A DNA stretch of 64,000 bases from Pleomorphomonas sp. JP5 (GTDB lineage Bacteria > Pseudomonadota > Alphaproteobacteria > Rhizobiales > Pleomorphomonadaceae): contig NZ_JAMDLI010000008.1 of the NCBI RefSeq assembly GCF_023721815.1, positions 1 through 64,000 of the forward strand, given 5' to 3'. Below the pieces are notes generated by a model. The model worked only from the letters and a program-made list of their open reading frames with translations, had not been told where the DNA came from and did no database searches. Positions 38,808 to 49,275 of this stretch are shown in pieces. The position numbers and the translations under genes were made by a program. The first letter of the stretch is position 1. Every line of letters begins with the position of its first letter.

Positions 38808-40076
38808 TCAGAGCTGCAGCCGATCGATCATGTCCTGGGTAATCAGGCAGACGCCGCCTTCGCTCCGGCGGAAGCGGCTGGCATCCAGCTCCGGATCCTC
38901 GCCGACGACGAGACCGGACGGGATGATCACCCCCTTGTCGACGACGCACTTGGTCAGGCGTGCGCCCCGAGAAACCGAGACGTAGGGCAATATGACGCAA
39001 TGCTCCACCTCGGAATAGGAGTGGGCATGCACGCCGGTAAACAGCAAGGACTTGTCGACGCGGGAGCCGGAAATGATGCAGCCGCCGGACACCAGAGAAC
39101 TGGTGGCCGCGCCGCGCCGACCATCTTCATCGTGGATGAACTTGGCGGGCGGCGTCAGCTCGGTATAGGTCCAGATCGGCCACTTCGTGTCGTAGAGGTC
39201 CAGCGCCGGGACGAAGTCGGTAAGATCGATGTTGGCTTCCCAGAAGGCATCGATGGTCCCGACGTCGCGCCAATAGGGTTCGGCCTCAGACGACGAGCGA
39301 ACGCAGCTGTCCGAGAACTTGTGAGCGATCGCCTTTCCACCCTTCACGATGGCGGGAATGATATCCTTGCCGAAGTCGTGGCTGGAGTTCGGGTCATCCT
39401 GATCCTGGCGCAGGAGGTCGATCAGGAAGCTGGTCTTGAAGACATAGATGCCCATCGAGGCGAGCGCTAGGTCCGGGCGACCGGGCATGGCCGGCGGATC
39501 GGCCGGTTTCTCGACGAAGGCAATGATGCGGGCACTCTCGTCGATCGCCATCACGCCGAAGCCCGTGGCCTCCATGCGCGGCACCTCGATGCAGCCGACA
39601 GTGACATCGGCGCCGGACGAGACATGCTGGTCGAGCATGATCTCGTAATCCTGCTTGTAGATGTGATCGCCGGCCAGAATGATGATGTATTCGATGTTGT
39701 GGGCTTCGATGATGTCGATGTTCTGCGTCACCGCATCGGCCGTTCCAACGTACCATTTGTCTTCGGCGACGCGTTGCGAGGCGGGAAGGATGTCGAAGCT
39801 CTCGTTGCGCTCCTGGCGGAAGAAGTTCCAGCCATATTGCAGATGCCGGATCAGGCTGTGCGCCTTGTACTGGGTCGCCACCGAGATGCGGCGAATGCCC
39901 GAGTTGAGCGCGTTGGACAGCGCAAAATCGATGATGCGGCTCTTGCCGCCGAAGTAGACCGCCGGCTTGGCCCTGCGGTCGGTCAGTTCCTTGAGACGGC
40001 TGCCCCGCCCACCGGCCAGCACGAACGCCATCGCTTCGCGCGCCAACCGTCGATTAGTGTGAGAATTGTCAATCAT
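38808..40076 (-). CDS. glgC: Glucose-1-phosphate adenylyltransferase
   Basis: The enzyme makes ADP-glucose, the committed step of bacterial glycogen synthesis, and is usually allosterically controlled. The 422-residue protein has the nucleotide loop [11 protein letters not shown] (22-32), the activator-site [25 protein letters not shown] and the glucose-phosphate region VEKPADPP. The C-terminal beta-helix region contains [19 protein letters not shown] precedes the ATG at 40076; a 41-residue extension is not supported. Confidence 0.95.
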   Translation of the reverse strand: MIDNSHTNRRLAREAMAFVLAGGRGSRLKELTDRRAKPAVYFGGKSRIIDFALSNALNSGIRRISVATQYKAHSLIRHLQYGWNFFRQERNESFDILPASQRVAEDKWYVGTADAVTQNIDIIEAHNIEYIIILAGDHIYKQDYEIMLDQHVSSGADVTVGCIEVPRMEATGFGVMAIDESARIIAFVEKPADPPAMPGRPDLALASMGIYVFKTSFLIDLLRQDQDDPNSSHDFGKDIIPAIVKGGKAIAHKFSDSCVRSSSEAEPYWRDVGTIDAFWEANIDLTDFVPALDLYDTKWPIWTYTELTPPAKFIHDEDGRRGAATSSLVSGGCIISGSRVDKSLLFTGVHAHSYSEVEHCVILPYVSVSRGARLTKCVVDKGVIIPSGLVVGEDPELDASRFRRSEGGVCLITQDMIDRLQL

Positions 40077-40314
40077 GCTGTCCTCCCGACTTCTCCGCCG
40101 TCGGCCCGGTCCCATCGATGGCGCAGCCGGCAATACCGGCCCGGAACGGAACCAGAGACGAATCGGACGGCGCTTCTTCCCCGCCCGCCCGTTCGCCATA
40201 ATGGCTCGACGCAGGGGTACTATGGCGCGGCAGGGTTAATTTGTCTTCCCCCTATTTCGGCTGCGAAGGAATTCAAACTCTTGATGAAAACCGTGCCACG
40301 GGAGGCGGCGGACA

Positions 40315-40341
40315 GCCGCCCCGCGTCCATGGCGGGGCGGC
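40315..40341 (-). terminator. Hairpin after the L,D-transpeptidase gene
   Basis: GCCGCCCCGC (40315-40324) pairs with GCGGGGCGGC (40332-40341). It starts eight bases after the stop at 40349. There is no U-run on the minus strand. Confidence 0.5.
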
Positions 40342-40348
40342 ATCCAGC

Positions 40349-41047
40349 TCAAGCGACTGATGCCGCCGGGCGCTCCAGCACCTTGACGACGGTACCGACC
40401 GGAACGCGCTCGAACAGGTCCATGACATCCTGATTGATCAGGCGAATGCAGCCGGAGGAAACGTTGCTGCCGATCGTCCAGGGCTCCACCGTTCCGTGAA
40501 TGCGATAGAGGGTGTCGACATTGCCCTTGTAGAGGTAGTGCGCACGGGCGCCGAGCGGGTTGTCGGGACCGCCGGGCATACCGCCGGCCCACTTGCGCGC
40601 CTTGGGATCGCGCGCCTGCATTTCCACCGGCGGATGCCAGGACGGCCACTTCGCCTTGCGGCGAATGACGGCGCTGCCGGACCAGGCAAATCCCTCGCGA
40701 CCAACGCCAATGCCGTACCGCATGGCCTTGCCGTTGCCTAGCACGAGATAGAGATAGCGAGCCGGCGTATCGATGACGATGGTGCCGGCCGGCTCGTCGG
40801 TGGTGTAGCTGACTTCGCGACGCAAGAAAGCCGGGTTGACCTGGGTCAGGTCGACGGCCGGAACAGTGAACCCGCCGTCCTTCACTTCGCTGTACATCGC
40901 CAGATACTGGGAGGACGGCCGAGGATAGCGCTTCGGCTTGGTCGGGTCGATGAGCGGCGGCATCGCCGGCGTTCCCGGAGCGGAGACGCAAGCGGCAAGA
41001 GCAAGGGGCAGCGCGGCGAGAAAGGCTCGCCTGGACGGTAGGTTCAT
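40349..41047 (-). CDS. L,D-transpeptidase lipoprotein (YkuD domain)
   Basis: The 232-residue protein has a lipoprotein signal (LALAAC, lipidated Cys20, preceded by SRRAF) and a YkuD catalytic domain with HGTVEPWTIGSNVSSGCIRL, where His184 and Cys200 are the catalytic residues. L,D-transpeptidases cross-link peptidoglycan through 3-3 bonds or attach proteins to it; rhizobial lineages carry many. The ATG at 41047 is chosen for the signal peptide; only a weak GTGGAAA lies upstream. It stands alone between hflX and glgC. Confidence 0.9.
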   Translation of the reverse strand: MNLPSRRAFLAALPLALAACVSAPGTPAMPPLIDPTKPKRYPRPSSQYLAMYSEVKDGGFTVPAVDLTQVNPAFLRREVSYTTDEPAGTIVIDTPARYLYLVLGNGKAMRYGIGVGREGFAWSGSAVIRRKAKWPSWHPPVEMQARDPKARKWAGGMPGGPDNPLGARAHYLYKGNVDTLYRIHGTVEPWTIGSNVSSGCIRLINQDVMDLFERVPVGTVVKVLERPAASVA

Positions 41048-41139
41048 AGTTTCCACTTTCTGTCGATTAAGCGGTGGCACTTCAGGAAGCCCGGGAACGC
41101 GGCAGTGCTCCCAGGGCTTATAAACATGTCCGGTAAATA

Positions 41140-42537
41140 TCAGTTTTCTGGTGTCGGGTGCAGGATGCGTTCGCCATAACGCTTGTGAAAAGTCGTCATC
41201 GCCTTGTCGGCAACCCGTACCGTGAGGCGCAGGGTGCCGTCCTCATCGTCATGACGCTCCAGCACCTCTCCATGATCGTAGAGCCAAGCGAGTCCAGCCC
41301 CGTCCGACGAATCGAGAGTCAGCTCGTGCACGGGGCGACCGCCGAGCAGCCGCGCCTCGATGGAAGCCAGCAGCTCGGGAAGACCTTCGCCGGTCATCGC
41401 GGAGACGACCTGTCGCTCCTGCCCTCCTGGCGACTCGGTATTGGCCTGGGTGAGGAGGCTGTCTCTCCGCCCCGCGTCGACGAGGTCGACCTTGTTCCAG
41501 ACCTCAATGATCCTGTCGCGATCGGACGGATCGAGGCCGAGCTGCTTCAGCACCTCGGCAACGTCGCTTGCCTGCGCCTCGGTGTCCTTATGCGAGATGT
41601 CACGGACATGCAGGATGATCGAGGCTTCGATGACCTCTTCGAGCGTCGCCCGGAAGGCTGCCACGAGATGGGTCGGCAGGTTGGAGATGAACCCCACGGT
41701 ATCGGACAATATGGCGTCGGTGCCATGTGGCAGCTTGATGCGACGCAGCGTCGGATCGAGCGTCGCGAACAACAGATCCTTGGCGAAAACGTCCGCTTCG
41801 GTCAGCCGGTTGAACAGCGTCGACTTGCCGGCGTTGGTGTAGCCGACGAGCGCCACGACCGGATGAGGCACCTTGCGACGCTGGCGTCGGTGCAAATCGC
41901 GCGTACGCTTCACCTGCTCGAGATCTGCCTCGATACGGGTGATCTTCTCCTGAAGCTGCCGACGGTCGGCCTCGATCTGCGTCTCGCCGGGGCCGCCGAG
42001 AAAGCCGAAGCCACCGCGCTGCCGCTCAAGATGGGTCCACGACCGCACGAGGCGGGACTTCTGATACTTGAGATGGGCCAGCTCAACCTGCAGCCGCCCT
42101 TCGCGCGTGCGAGCGCGCTCGCCGAAGATCTCCAGGATCAGGCCAGTTCGATCGATGACCTTGGTCTTCCAGGCTTTCTCTAGATTGCGCTGCTGAATGG
42201 GAGTCAGGGCGTGATCGACGATGGCAAGGTCGATCTCCTCCTCCTTCACCGTCTCGGCGATTTCGTCAACCTTGCCGGCGCCGAACAGCGTCGCCGGCTT
42301 GGGCTGATTGACCGGCACTGGCAAGGTAGCGCGGACGTCGAGATCGATGGCCTGAGCCAGGCCGAAAGCCTCTTCGAGGCGCGCCTCGAGATCGCGCTGG
42401 GTCGCCGACGTCTCGTCCCGCCCTCCCCGCTGGCGAAGATCGGGCACAAGGACAAGCGCTCTCGCGGGCTCCTCGATGCGATCGACACTCTTCTTGCGAG
42501 GACGCGCCCCTTCTTCACGATCCTGTTCGTCGGTCAC
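41140..42537 (-). CDS. hflX: Ribosome-associated GTPase HflX
   Basis: HflX splits or rescues stalled ribosomes. The 465-residue protein has the N-terminal HflX domain (FGAGKVDEIAE), the subfamily motif GGFGFLGGPGETQIE (175-189) and a GTPase domain with GYTNAGKS (232-239), DTVGFI and NKVD. The start is GTG at 42537, with GGGAGGTCAA upstream; the longer frame adds 31 poor residues. It lies 108 bases after hfq, the conserved alphaproteobacterial hfq-hflX order. Confidence 0.94.
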   Translation of the reverse strand: MTDEQDREEGARPRKKSVDRIEEPARALVLVPDLRQRGGRDETSATQRDLEARLEEAFGLAQAIDLDVRATLPVPVNQPKPATLFGAGKVDEIAETVKEEEIDLAIVDHALTPIQQRNLEKAWKTKVIDRTGLILEIFGERARTREGRLQVELAHLKYQKSRLVRSWTHLERQRGGFGFLGGPGETQIEADRRQLQEKITRIEADLEQVKRTRDLHRRQRRKVPHPVVALVGYTNAGKSTLFNRLTEADVFAKDLLFATLDPTLRRIKLPHGTDAILSDTVGFISNLPTHLVAAFRATLEEVIEASIILHVRDISHKDTEAQASDVAEVLKQLGLDPSDRDRIIEVWNKVDLVDAGRRDSLLTQANTESPGGQERQVVSAMTGEGLPELLASIEARLLGGRPVHELTLDSSDGAGLAWLYDHGEVLERHDDEDGTLRLTVRVADKAMTTFHKRYGERILHPTPEN

Positions 42538-42645
42538 TTGACCTCCCGAGAGCCGCACCGCTGGCGGCCAACATGCGACAATCGCCGTGGCAGCCCGCCC
42601 GGGGAGCAAATCTCCACAGGCGGACAACAACGGAACAAACCGAAC

Positions 42646-42888
42646 TCAGTTCGGTTCCTCGCTACCCTCGAAAAGGGCCAGAGGCTGAGCCGGCATGATG
42701 GTGGAAATGGCGTGCTTGTAAACGAGCTGGGAGTGCCCATCGCGCCGCAAGAGGACGCAGAAATTGTCAAACCAAGTGACCACGCCCTGCAGCTTGACGC
42801 CGTTAATCAGAAAAATCGTCAGCGAAATCTTGTTCTTACGGACGTGATTGAGGAAGGTGTCCTGAAGATTTTGGGCTTTGTCCGCCAT
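42646..42888 (-). CDS. hfq: RNA chaperone Hfq
   Basis: Hfq forms a hexameric ring that matches small RNAs to their targets. The 80-residue protein has the Sm1 stretch [21 protein letters not shown], then [13 protein letters not shown], and the Sm2 YKHAIST signature. The ATG at 42888 is the family's usual [10 protein letters not shown] start, with AAGG upstream; the 16-residue extension is rejected. It lies between the aminotransferase gene and hflX. Confidence 0.97.
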   Translation of the reverse strand: MADKAQNLQDTFLNHVRKNKISLTIFLINGVKLQGVVTWFDNFCVLLRRDGHSQLVYKHAISTIMPAQPLALFEGSEEPN

Positions 42889-43084
42889 TTTTTTCGGCCT
42901 TTTCGACTTCGTTTTTTTGTGAGGGGCAAGCGCCACACCGACGCCACGCGTCGCCCGAGCTTATGGTTACGCCGGGCGCGCCGGAAATTACCAGTCCATT
43001 TCGAGCGCGTGTCGCCGTCGACGGGCTCGTGCTATCCGTGTTTAGACGGGGATGTGACAATTTTGCCAAGCACGGTGCCAGCCG

Positions 43085-43948
43085 TCAAATCGGCGTCCGC
43101 TCCGCAAGGTCGTGGAAGCGCCGCCGCAGGCGGGCCGCCACACTGCCTGGCGCACCATTGGCCACCGTCTCGCCGTCCACGCTGACGACCGGGCAAAGAG
43201 TCGCCCCCGCAGACGTCAGGAAAACCTCACGCGCCGTCTTCATCTCGGCAACGGTGAAACGCCGCTCCACCACCGCCACGCCCTCGGTCTCCGCCACCTC
43301 CAGCAGAACCGATCGGGTGATGCCGCGGAGAATGCCACGGTCGGCCGGTCGGGTGACGAGCCGCCCTTCCCCATCGACCAGCCAGACGTTGGCGGAAGAG
43401 CCTTCGGTCACGAAACCTTCCGCATCGACGAAGACGGCCTCGAAGGCGCCAGCTTCGCGCGCCGCCTGCTTGGCAAGAGCGTTGGGCAGGAGGCCGACGG
43501 TCTTGATGTCCACACGCTCCCAGCGGTTGTCGGGTAGCGTGATGACCGGCACGCCCTTTTCATAGCGAAGCGCCGCAGCGGCGACATCTAGCGACTTCGC
43601 CGTTGCCGTGAAGGTGGGACGTACGCCTGTGGGGAATGCATGGTCTCGCGGGGCGGCGCCGCGCGAGATCTGCCAGTAGACATAGCCGTTCTCGACCCGG
43701 TTGCGACGCGCGACCTCCCGCAGAACGTGGGTCATGGCTGCCCGGCTCATGGGCGCGGCGATCCTGAGCTCGGCCAACGACCGATCGAGCCGGTCGAGGT
43801 GACGGCGAAGATCGATGATGGCACCGTCCTTGATCTGGCAGGCTTCATAGACCGCATCCGCGAACTGATTGCCGCGATCCTCGACGCTGACGACGGCCTC
43901 CCTGGACGGAACATAGCGTCCGTTGACGTAGGTGATGCGGGAAGTCAT
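43085..43948 (-). CDS. dat: D-amino-acid aminotransferase (class IV)
   Basis: The 287-residue fold-type IV PLP enzyme has the PLP lysine K149 in VDIKTVGLLPN, and typical segments VSVEDRGNQFADAVYE and EGFVTEGSSANVWLV. D-amino-acid aminotransferases supply D-alanine and D-glutamate for the cell wall. Branched-chain aminotransferases and aminodeoxychorismate lyases share the fold, but the N-terminal residues favour Dat. It precedes hfq by 196 bases, an order common in rhizobial genomes. Confidence 0.88.
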   Translation of the reverse strand: MTSRITYVNGRYVPSREAVVSVEDRGNQFADAVYEACQIKDGAIIDLRRHLDRLDRSLAELRIAAPMSRAAMTHVLREVARRNRVENGYVYWQISRGAAPRDHAFPTGVRPTFTATAKSLDVAAAALRYEKGVPVITLPDNRWERVDIKTVGLLPNALAKQAAREAGAFEAVFVDAEGFVTEGSSANVWLVDGEGRLVTRPADRGILRGITRSVLLEVAETEGVAVVERRFTVAEMKTAREVFLTSAGATLCPVVSVDGETVANGAPGSVAARLRRRFHDLAERTPI

Positions 43949-43987
43949 GGTCGGATCTCCAGGAACAATGCGACGGGCGATCGCGAA

Positions 43988-44701
43988 CTACTCCAGTTCG
44001 ATGATCCGCCCTTCATCGAGGGTAATGCGCCGGTCCATGCGTTCGGCCAGCGCCATGTTGTGCGTGGCGATGATCGCTGCGAGGCCGGTAGCCCTGACCA
44101 GGGCGGCCAGAGCGTCGAACACGTAATGTGAGGTCTTGGGGTCGAGGTTACCCGTGGGCTCGTCGGCAAGCAGCACCTTCGGTGCATTGGCGACGGCGCG
44201 GGCGATGGCGACGCGTTGCCGCTCGCCGCCCGAAAGCTGAGACGGCAGATGGGTCCCTCGCTTCTCGAGGCGCATGTAGGACAGGAGATCGTTACCGCGC
44301 TTGGCGGCTTCCTTCTTGTCGAGGCCGGCGATCATCTGCGGGATCATCAGGTTCTCGAGGGCGGAGAACTCCGGCAGAAGATGATGGAACTGGTAGACGA
44401 AGCCGATCTCGGTACGGCGAAGCCGCGTACGGACGGTGTCATCGAGCTTGCCGCAGGGCTTTCCCCCAATGATCACCTCACCGGCGTCGGGCTTCTCCAG
44501 AAGGCCGGTGATGTGCAGCAGCGTCGACTTGCCGGCCCCTGAAGGAGCGACCAGCGCCGTCAGTTCGCCGGCGAAAAGGTTGAAGTCGCAGCCTCGCAGG
44601 ATGGGAAGCGTCCCCGATCCTTCCTTGTAGGACTTCTCGATGCCGACCAGCTTCAGGACCGGATCTTCGACGCCGGTGATGAGGGTTTCCATGGCCGGCA
44701 T
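43988..44701 (-). CDS. lolD: Lipoprotein-releasing ABC ATPase LolD
   Basis: LolD powers extraction of outer-membrane lipoproteins from the inner membrane. The 237-residue ATPase has Walker A APSGAGKS (52-59), Q-loop [16 protein letters not shown], signature LSGGERQR and Walker [13 protein letters not shown], all typical of the LolD/MacB class. The ATG at 44701 overlaps the lolC stop as TGATG; a GTG one codon earlier is also possible. It forms a pair with the permease gene. Confidence 0.93.
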   Translation of the reverse strand: MPAMETLITGVEDPVLKLVGIEKSYKEGSGTLPILRGCDFNLFAGELTALVAPSGAGKSTLLHITGLLEKPDAGEVIIGGKPCGKLDDTVRTRLRRTEIGFVYQFHHLLPEFSALENLMIPQMIAGLDKKEAAKRGNDLLSYMRLEKRGTHLPSQLSGGERQRVAIARAVANAPKVLLADEPTGNLDPKTSHYVFDALAALVRATGLAAIIATHNMALAERMDRRITLDEGRIIELE

Positions 44702-45969
44702 CACTCATACCTCAGCGCGTCGACGGGATCGAGACGGGCCGCCTTCCAGGCTGGATAGACGGTGGCGGCGAACGACAGCACCAGCGCCATGACCAACACG
44801 GTGATCGTTTCGTGCATCTGCATGTCGGCTGGCAGTTGGCTGAGATAGTAGAGCTCCGGCGAGAAAAGCTCGGTCGAGGTCAACCAGGACACAAACTGCC
44901 GGATCTTCTCCACGTTGAGGCAAACGACAAGCCCAAGGCCGAATCCGGCGACGGTGCCGGCGAAGCCGATCGCCGACCCGGTGATCAGGAAGACACGCAG
45001 GATGGCGCCCCGGCTGGCGCCCATTGTGCGAAGGATGGCGATGTCGTGGCTCTTGTCCTTCACCAGCATGGTCATGCCGGAAACGATGTTGAGCGCCGCC
45101 ACCAGCACGATCAGCGTCAGGATCATGAACATGACGTTGCGCTCGACCTCAAGGGCCGAGAAGAAGGTCACGTTGCGCTGCCGCCAGTCGGTTATCAGCA
45201 CTGGTCGCCCCGCGTCGATCGTCAGCTTTTCCTTGATCGACCCGATGTCGTCGGGATTGTTGACGAAGACGTCGATGGCGGTAACCTTGTCCTCCATCAT
45301 GAAGTATTTCTGCGCCTCGGCGATCGGCATGAAGACGAAGGTGCCGTCGTACTCGCTCATGCCGATCTTGAAGATGGCGGCCACCGGATAGGCCTTGACG
45401 CGCGGCGTCGTGCCGAGAGCGGTAACGTTACCCTTCGGGCTGACCAGCGTGACCTTGTCACCGACCGTGACGCCCAGGCTCTCGGCAAGCCGCTGACCGA
45501 TGGCGATACCAATGCCGTCATCGAACTTGTCGAAGGAACCGACCTGGACGGTATCGAAGACGAGAGGCAGCTTCTGGAGATCGGCGCTGCGCACGCCGCG
45601 AACCAGAACGCCGAAAGCGCCGGATGGCCCGGACGCCAGCACCTGGCCCTCCACGAAGGGCATGGCGAGCCTGACGCCGTCCACCCCGGACAGGCGATCG
45701 GCGACCGAAGCGTAATCGGTAAGCGGGCTATCGATCGGTTGGACCACGGCATGGCCGTTGATGCCGAGGATCTTCTCCATCAACTGGCCACGAAAGCCGT
45801 TCATCACCGCCATGACGATGATCAGCGTGGCGACGCCCAGCATGATGCCGACGAAGGAGAAGCCGGCGATCACCGAAATGAAGGCTTCCTTGCGACGGGA
45901 CCTCAGATAACGGCCGGCCAGTTTCCACTCGAAGGGGGCGAAGGGCCGCCCCGCTTTCGCCTCGCTCAT
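44701..45969 (-). CDS. lolC: Lipoprotein-releasing ABC permease (LolC/LolE)
   Basis: The 422-residue MacB-type permease has a cytoplasmic N-terminus ([27 protein letters not shown]), one membrane helix, a periplasmic domain of about 200 residues and three C-terminal helices including [26 protein letters not shown]. Alphaproteobacteria have a single LolC/E-type protein that acts as a homodimer with LolD. It follows proS by 187 bases and overlaps lolD. Confidence 0.93.
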   Translation of the reverse strand: MSEAKAGRPFAPFEWKLAGRYLRSRRKEAFISVIAGFSFVGIMLGVATLIIVMAVMNGFRGQLMEKILGINGHAVVQPIDSPLTDYASVADRLSGVDGVRLAMPFVEGQVLASGPSGAFGVLVRGVRSADLQKLPLVFDTVQVGSFDKFDDGIGIAIGQRLAESLGVTVGDKVTLVSPKGNVTALGTTPRVKAYPVAAIFKIGMSEYDGTFVFMPIAEAQKYFMMEDKVTAIDVFVNNPDDIGSIKEKLTIDAGRPVLITDWRQRNVTFFSALEVERNVMFMILTLIVLVAALNIVSGMTMLVKDKSHDIAILRTMGASRGAILRVFLITGSAIGFAGTVAGFGLGLVVCLNVEKIRQFVSWLTSTELFSPELYYLSQLPADMQMHETITVLVMALVLSFAATVYPAWKAARLDPVDALRYE

Positions 45970-46123
45970 CCAAAGACCTCCAAACGCCGGAACGCCACGC
46001 CACCGCCAAGAAGACCGATGGCCGACTCGGGCGCCACCGGACGGCGACGCGTGAGACTAGCAAATTCCGTCCGCCGACAAGCTGTCCATTCCGTGTTTTC
46101 CAAGCGGAATCGGACAGCCACGG

Positions 46124-46144
46124 GGGCGGCATGCGACCGCCCCT
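46124..46144 (-). terminator. Hairpin after proS
   Basis: GGGGCGG (46124-46130) pairs with CCGCCCC (46138-46144), 13 bases beyond the proS stop. No U-tract follows. Confidence 0.45.
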
Positions 46145-46156
46145 CTTCGGCGACAA

Positions 46157-47479
46157 TCAGGCCTTTTCTGTGACGCGGGCGATCGCCGACTCCAGCGACA
46201 CCAGTTCCTTGTCGCCGGTGGCGCGGCGTTTCAGCTCGACGACGCCGTCGGCAAGCCCCTTCGGACCGATGATGATCTGCCAGGGCAGTCCGATCAGATC
46301 CATGGACGCGAACTTGGCCCCCGGTCGGGCGGCGGTGTCGTCGTAGAGGGGATCCTTGCCGGCAGCGGCGAGCTTCGCATAGGCGTCTTCACAGGCAGCC
46401 GTCACGGCCGCGTCGTCGGGGCGAAGGCTGATCACGCCGGCACCGAAGGGCGTCACGCTCTCCGGCCAGATGATGCCGGCGTCGTCATGGCTGGCCTCGA
46501 TGATGGCGCCAATGAGACGCGACACGCCGATGCCGTAGGATCCCATGATCACAGGCTGCTCGCTACCGTCCGGCATGGCCACCTTCGCGCCCATCGGCTC
46601 GGAATACTTGGTGCCGAAGGAGAAGATGTGACCGACCTCGATGCCGCGCGCCGATACGCGACGCTCTTCTGGAAGCGCCCCGAAGGCCGTCTCGTCGTGC
46701 ATTTCGTCGGTCGCGGCATAGCGGCTGGTGAACATGTCGACAACAGGCGAGAGATCGCCGTCGAAATCAATGTCCTCGCCCGGCACCGGAAGATCGAGAA
46801 GGTCCTTGTCGCAGAACACCGCACTCTCGCCGGTGGAGGCGAGGATGATGAACTCATGGCTGAGCTTGCCGCCGATCGGACCGGTGTCGGCGCGCATCGG
46901 AATGGCAGTGAGGCCGAGCCGCTTGTAGGTCCGGAGATAGGCGATGAACATCTTGTGATAGGCGCGCAACGCGCCTGCCTGATCGACGTCGAAGGAATAG
47001 GCGTCCTTCATCAGGAACTCGCGGCCTCGCATCACGCCGAAGCGCGGACGCACCTCGTCGCGGAACTTCCACTGAATGTTGTAGAGGTTGAGCGGCAGGT
47101 CGCGGTAGGAACGCACGTAGGTGCGGAAGATGTCGGTGACCACCTCCTCGGCGGTCGGGCCATAGAGCATCTCGCGCTCATGACGGTCGACGATGCGCAG
47201 CATCTCCTTGCCATAGGCATCGTAGCGGCCGCTCTCGCGCCAGAGATCGGCGGGCTGGATCGACGGCATCAGGATCTCGACGGCGCCGGACCGATCTTGC
47301 TCCTCGCGGACGATGGCCTCGATCTTCTTCAGAACCTTCAGTCCCAACGGCAGCCAGGAATAGATGCCGGCGTTCTGCTGGCGCATCATGCCAGCACGCA
47401 GCATCAGGCGATGCGAGACGATCTCCGCCTCCTTGGGCGCCTCTTTTAGGATGGGCAGGAAATACCGGCTGAGACGCAT
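46157..47479 (-). CDS. proS: Prolyl-tRNA synthetase
   Basis: The 440-residue class II synthetase charges tRNA-Pro. It has motif 1 around [20 protein letters not shown], motif 2 ([25 protein letters not shown]) and motif 3 ([18 protein letters not shown]). It lacks the insertion editing domain, so it is much shorter than the E. coli enzyme, the normal alphaproteobacterial form. The C-terminal anticodon domain is present. It precedes lolCD. Confidence 0.96.
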   Translation of the reverse strand: MRLSRYFLPILKEAPKEAEIVSHRLMLRAGMMRQQNAGIYSWLPLGLKVLKKIEAIVREEQDRSGAVEILMPSIQPADLWRESGRYDAYGKEMLRIVDRHEREMLYGPTAEEVVTDIFRTYVRSYRDLPLNLYNIQWKFRDEVRPRFGVMRGREFLMKDAYSFDVDQAGALRAYHKMFIAYLRTYKRLGLTAIPMRADTGPIGGKLSHEFIILASTGESAVFCDKDLLDLPVPGEDIDFDGDLSPVVDMFTSRYAATDEMHDETAFGALPEERRVSARGIEVGHIFSFGTKYSEPMGAKVAMPDGSEQPVIMGSYGIGVSRLIGAIIEASHDDAGIIWPESVTPFGAGVISLRPDDAAVTAACEDAYAKLAAAGKDPLYDDTAARPGAKFASMDLIGLPWQIIIGPKGLADGVVELKRRATGDKELVSLESAIARVTEKA

Positions 47480-47790
47480 GGAATCCTCTCGGGCGTTGAA
47501 TATGCGCGCTACTCAAAGCGCATCGACCCTGAAAAAACAAGACCGATCGGTCCCCGATCATCCGAAAGCAACGGCGCACGTCGCCTTTCGCTATGACTTT
47601 AGTCTATGGGGCAAATCACGGATGAAGCGCCAACTCGGAACCGCTCCAGAACGCGCCGCCAACCCATTGATATGGCGATATTTCCCAATCCAAATTGTAA
47701 AGGCGACGAACGAAACGCCCTATGCCGAACAAGCATGCAGCCCATGCACAAATGGATGACAAACCAAAAAACGCAGTGTATGGTACCCGC

Positions 47791-48020
47791 CATAAATAAG
47801 GATGGCACGGCCAAAAGACGAAATGCTTCAGTAAATGAAGCCGTCAAACTAGGCAAAAGTAGAATGCCCTCCAGTTATCGCGGTCTGAGTCTTGGGAGGG
47901 AAAACCCATATAGGCGCGGAAAACGCTGCCGCCAGCGGATGGATTGGGAGGTCTTTCTATCTGTAGGCTTTATGGGCTGACACGCGGAACTAGAAAGCAG
48001 GGCTTCGGCCCTGCTTTTTT
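47791..48020 (+). ncRNA. Candidate small RNA ending in an intrinsic terminator
   Basis: A canonical terminator (47994-48020) with no recognised gene before it implies a plus-strand transcript. A possible promoter is ATGACA (47756-47761), 17 bases, then TATGGT (47779-47784), giving a start near 47791 and an RNA of about 230 bases. Within it GCTTCA/TGAAGC (47825-47830/47836-47841) and CCCTCC/GGAGGG (47867-47872/47895-47900) can form hairpins. The CCCTCC element resembles anti-Shine-Dalgarno loops of alphaproteobacterial sRNAs. It matches no RNA family that I recognise. A small protein ending at 47980 is the alternative. Confidence 0.35.
47994..48020 (+). terminator. Strong Rho-independent terminator, plus strand
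   Basis: AAAGCAGGGC (47994-48003), a TTCG tetraloop and GCCCTGC (48008-48014) are followed by six T. It faces the plus strand although the nearest plus-strand gene starts downstream, at 48264. Confidence 0.9.
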
Positions 48021-48263
48021 ATTTCGACCTTTCGGATGATCATGCCTGTTCTTGCGCAGGCCGCTGACTTCAAGATGAAAACACCGTTCAACAAACGGCC
48101 GCTACCGCTCATCCGCAGAAGCCCCTATCTTGTCTGAAGCATTCGTGGTCCGAGCTGAAACAGTCCGGGCGCAAATGTTTCGACTATACGTGCTGGAGAG
48201 CCGCCTTTCGATCCGGGCGGCTCAACCGACCGGCGAACGTTCTCGCAACAGGAAAGGCAGATC

Positions 48264-49187
48264 ATGAGCATTCCCGGCAAGGGCGGAAATGACCGCGTCG
48301 AGGAAATCATCCTTCCGAACGTCCGCGACCTCGGCGGCTTCAAGGTGCGCCGCGCCCTGCCGTCGGCGCAGCGCCGCATGGTCGGCCCCTTCATCTTCTT
48401 CGACCAGATGGGGCCGGTGATGTTCGGCGCCGGAGAGGCGGAGGACGTGCGGCCACATCCGCATATCGGCCTCTCCACCCTGACCTACCTGTTCGATGGC
48501 GAAATGGTCCATCGCGACAGCGCCGGTCACAAGGAGACGATCAGGGCCGGTGAGGTCAACTGGATGACGGCTGGAAACGGTATCGTCCACTCCGAGCGTT
48601 TTCCCGCCGAGGTTCATGCCGCCGGAGGAAACCTGTTCGGTACACAGATCTGGGTGGCCCTGCCGAAAGCAAGCGAAGAGGTCGCCCCTCTCTTCAGTCA
48701 CCACGACAAGGCAGCGCTTCCCGTTTTCTCCGATACCGGCATGCGCATGACGCTGGTGGCCGGGGAAGGATTCGGCGTTCGCTCGCCGGTGCCGGTCTAC
48801 TCCGACCTGATGTATGCCGACGTCCATCTGGAAGCCGGCACGCGCTTCAAGGTACCTCCCGACCACGTCGAGCGCGCTGCCTATGTCATCAGCGGTGGCG
48901 CCGGCATCGAGGGGCAAGACGGCGCCTTCCCCCCGAACCAGCTGGTCATCTTCCGACCCGGCGCCGAGGTGATCCTGGTGGCGACGGAGCCAACGCGCCT
49001 CGTGCTGATCGGAGGAGAGCCCTTCCCCGAGAAGCGACACATCTACTGGAACTTCGTTTCCTCGTCGAAGGAGCGCATCGAAGCAGCCAAGGCCGACTGG
49101 CGCGCCCGGCGCTTCCCGGAGATCGCCGGCGAGACGGAGTTCATTCCGCTGCCGCCCGATCCGGTAGGGCTTCGCGTCAAGGACTGA
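48264..49187 (+). CDS. Pirin family protein
   Basis: The 307-residue bicupin has the pirin N-terminal metal site (HPHIGLSTLTYLFDGEMVHRDS and HSERF) and a second cupin in the C-terminal half. Pirins are iron-binding; some have quercetinase activity and others modulate metabolism or stress responses, so the reaction is not assignable here. AGGAAAGG precedes the ATG. The gene is single, ends at a hairpin shared with rpsI and has no obvious metabolic partner nearby. Confidence 0.9.
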   Translation: MSIPGKGGNDRVEEIILPNVRDLGGFKVRRALPSAQRRMVGPFIFFDQMGPVMFGAGEAEDVRPHPHIGLSTLTYLFDGEMVHRDSAGHKETIRAGEVNWMTAGNGIVHSERFPAEVHAAGGNLFGTQIWVALPKASEEVAPLFSHHDKAALPVFSDTGMRMTLVAGEGFGVRSPVPVYSDLMYADVHLEAGTRFKVPPDHVERAAYVISGGAGIEGQDGAFPPNQLVIFRPGAEVILVATEPTRLVLIGGEPFPEKRHIYWNFVSSSKERIEAAKADWRARRFPEIAGETEFIPLPPDPVGLRVKD

Positions 49188-49222
49188 CGTCAGCAGCCTT
49201 CCAAGCTGAAGACGCAAACGGA

Positions 49223-49251
49223 AAAGGGCGGCGCCATCGGCACCGCCCTTT
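49223..49251. terminator. Bidirectional terminator between pirin gene and rpsI
   Basis: AAAGGGCGG (49223-49231) pairs with CCGCCCTTT (49243-49251). On the minus strand the stem is followed by TCCGTTTGC after a TTTT run. It serves the convergent pirin and rplM-rpsI units. Confidence 0.75.
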
Positions 49252-49275
49252 CCACATTCCAAATCCGAAACCGGA

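Larger units (their letters stand above)
47480..48263. other. 784-base non-coding region between proS and pirin
   Basis: This divergent gap is long for the window and AT-richer than its neighbours between about 47600 and 47990. Reading frames in it (for example 47606-47980, plus) have no recognisable motif or good start. It ends its structured part in a strong plus-strand terminator at 47994-48020. Confidence 0.6.

Noticed and set aside
46157-47479. Truncated prolyl-tRNA synthetase
   Set aside because: The lack of the insertion editing domain is the standard alphaproteobacterial form; all three class II motifs and the anticodon domain are present.
47606-47980. Plus-strand frame of 124 codons ending just before the strong terminator
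   Set aside because: No motif, no good start signal and a basic, low-complexity sequence. Kept only as an alternative to the small-RNA reading.
47791-48020. tmRNA, SRP RNA or 6S RNA
   Set aside because: No tRNA-like end with CCA, no SRP tetraloop region such as GGTCAGG...GGAAG, and no long closing stem joining the two ends.
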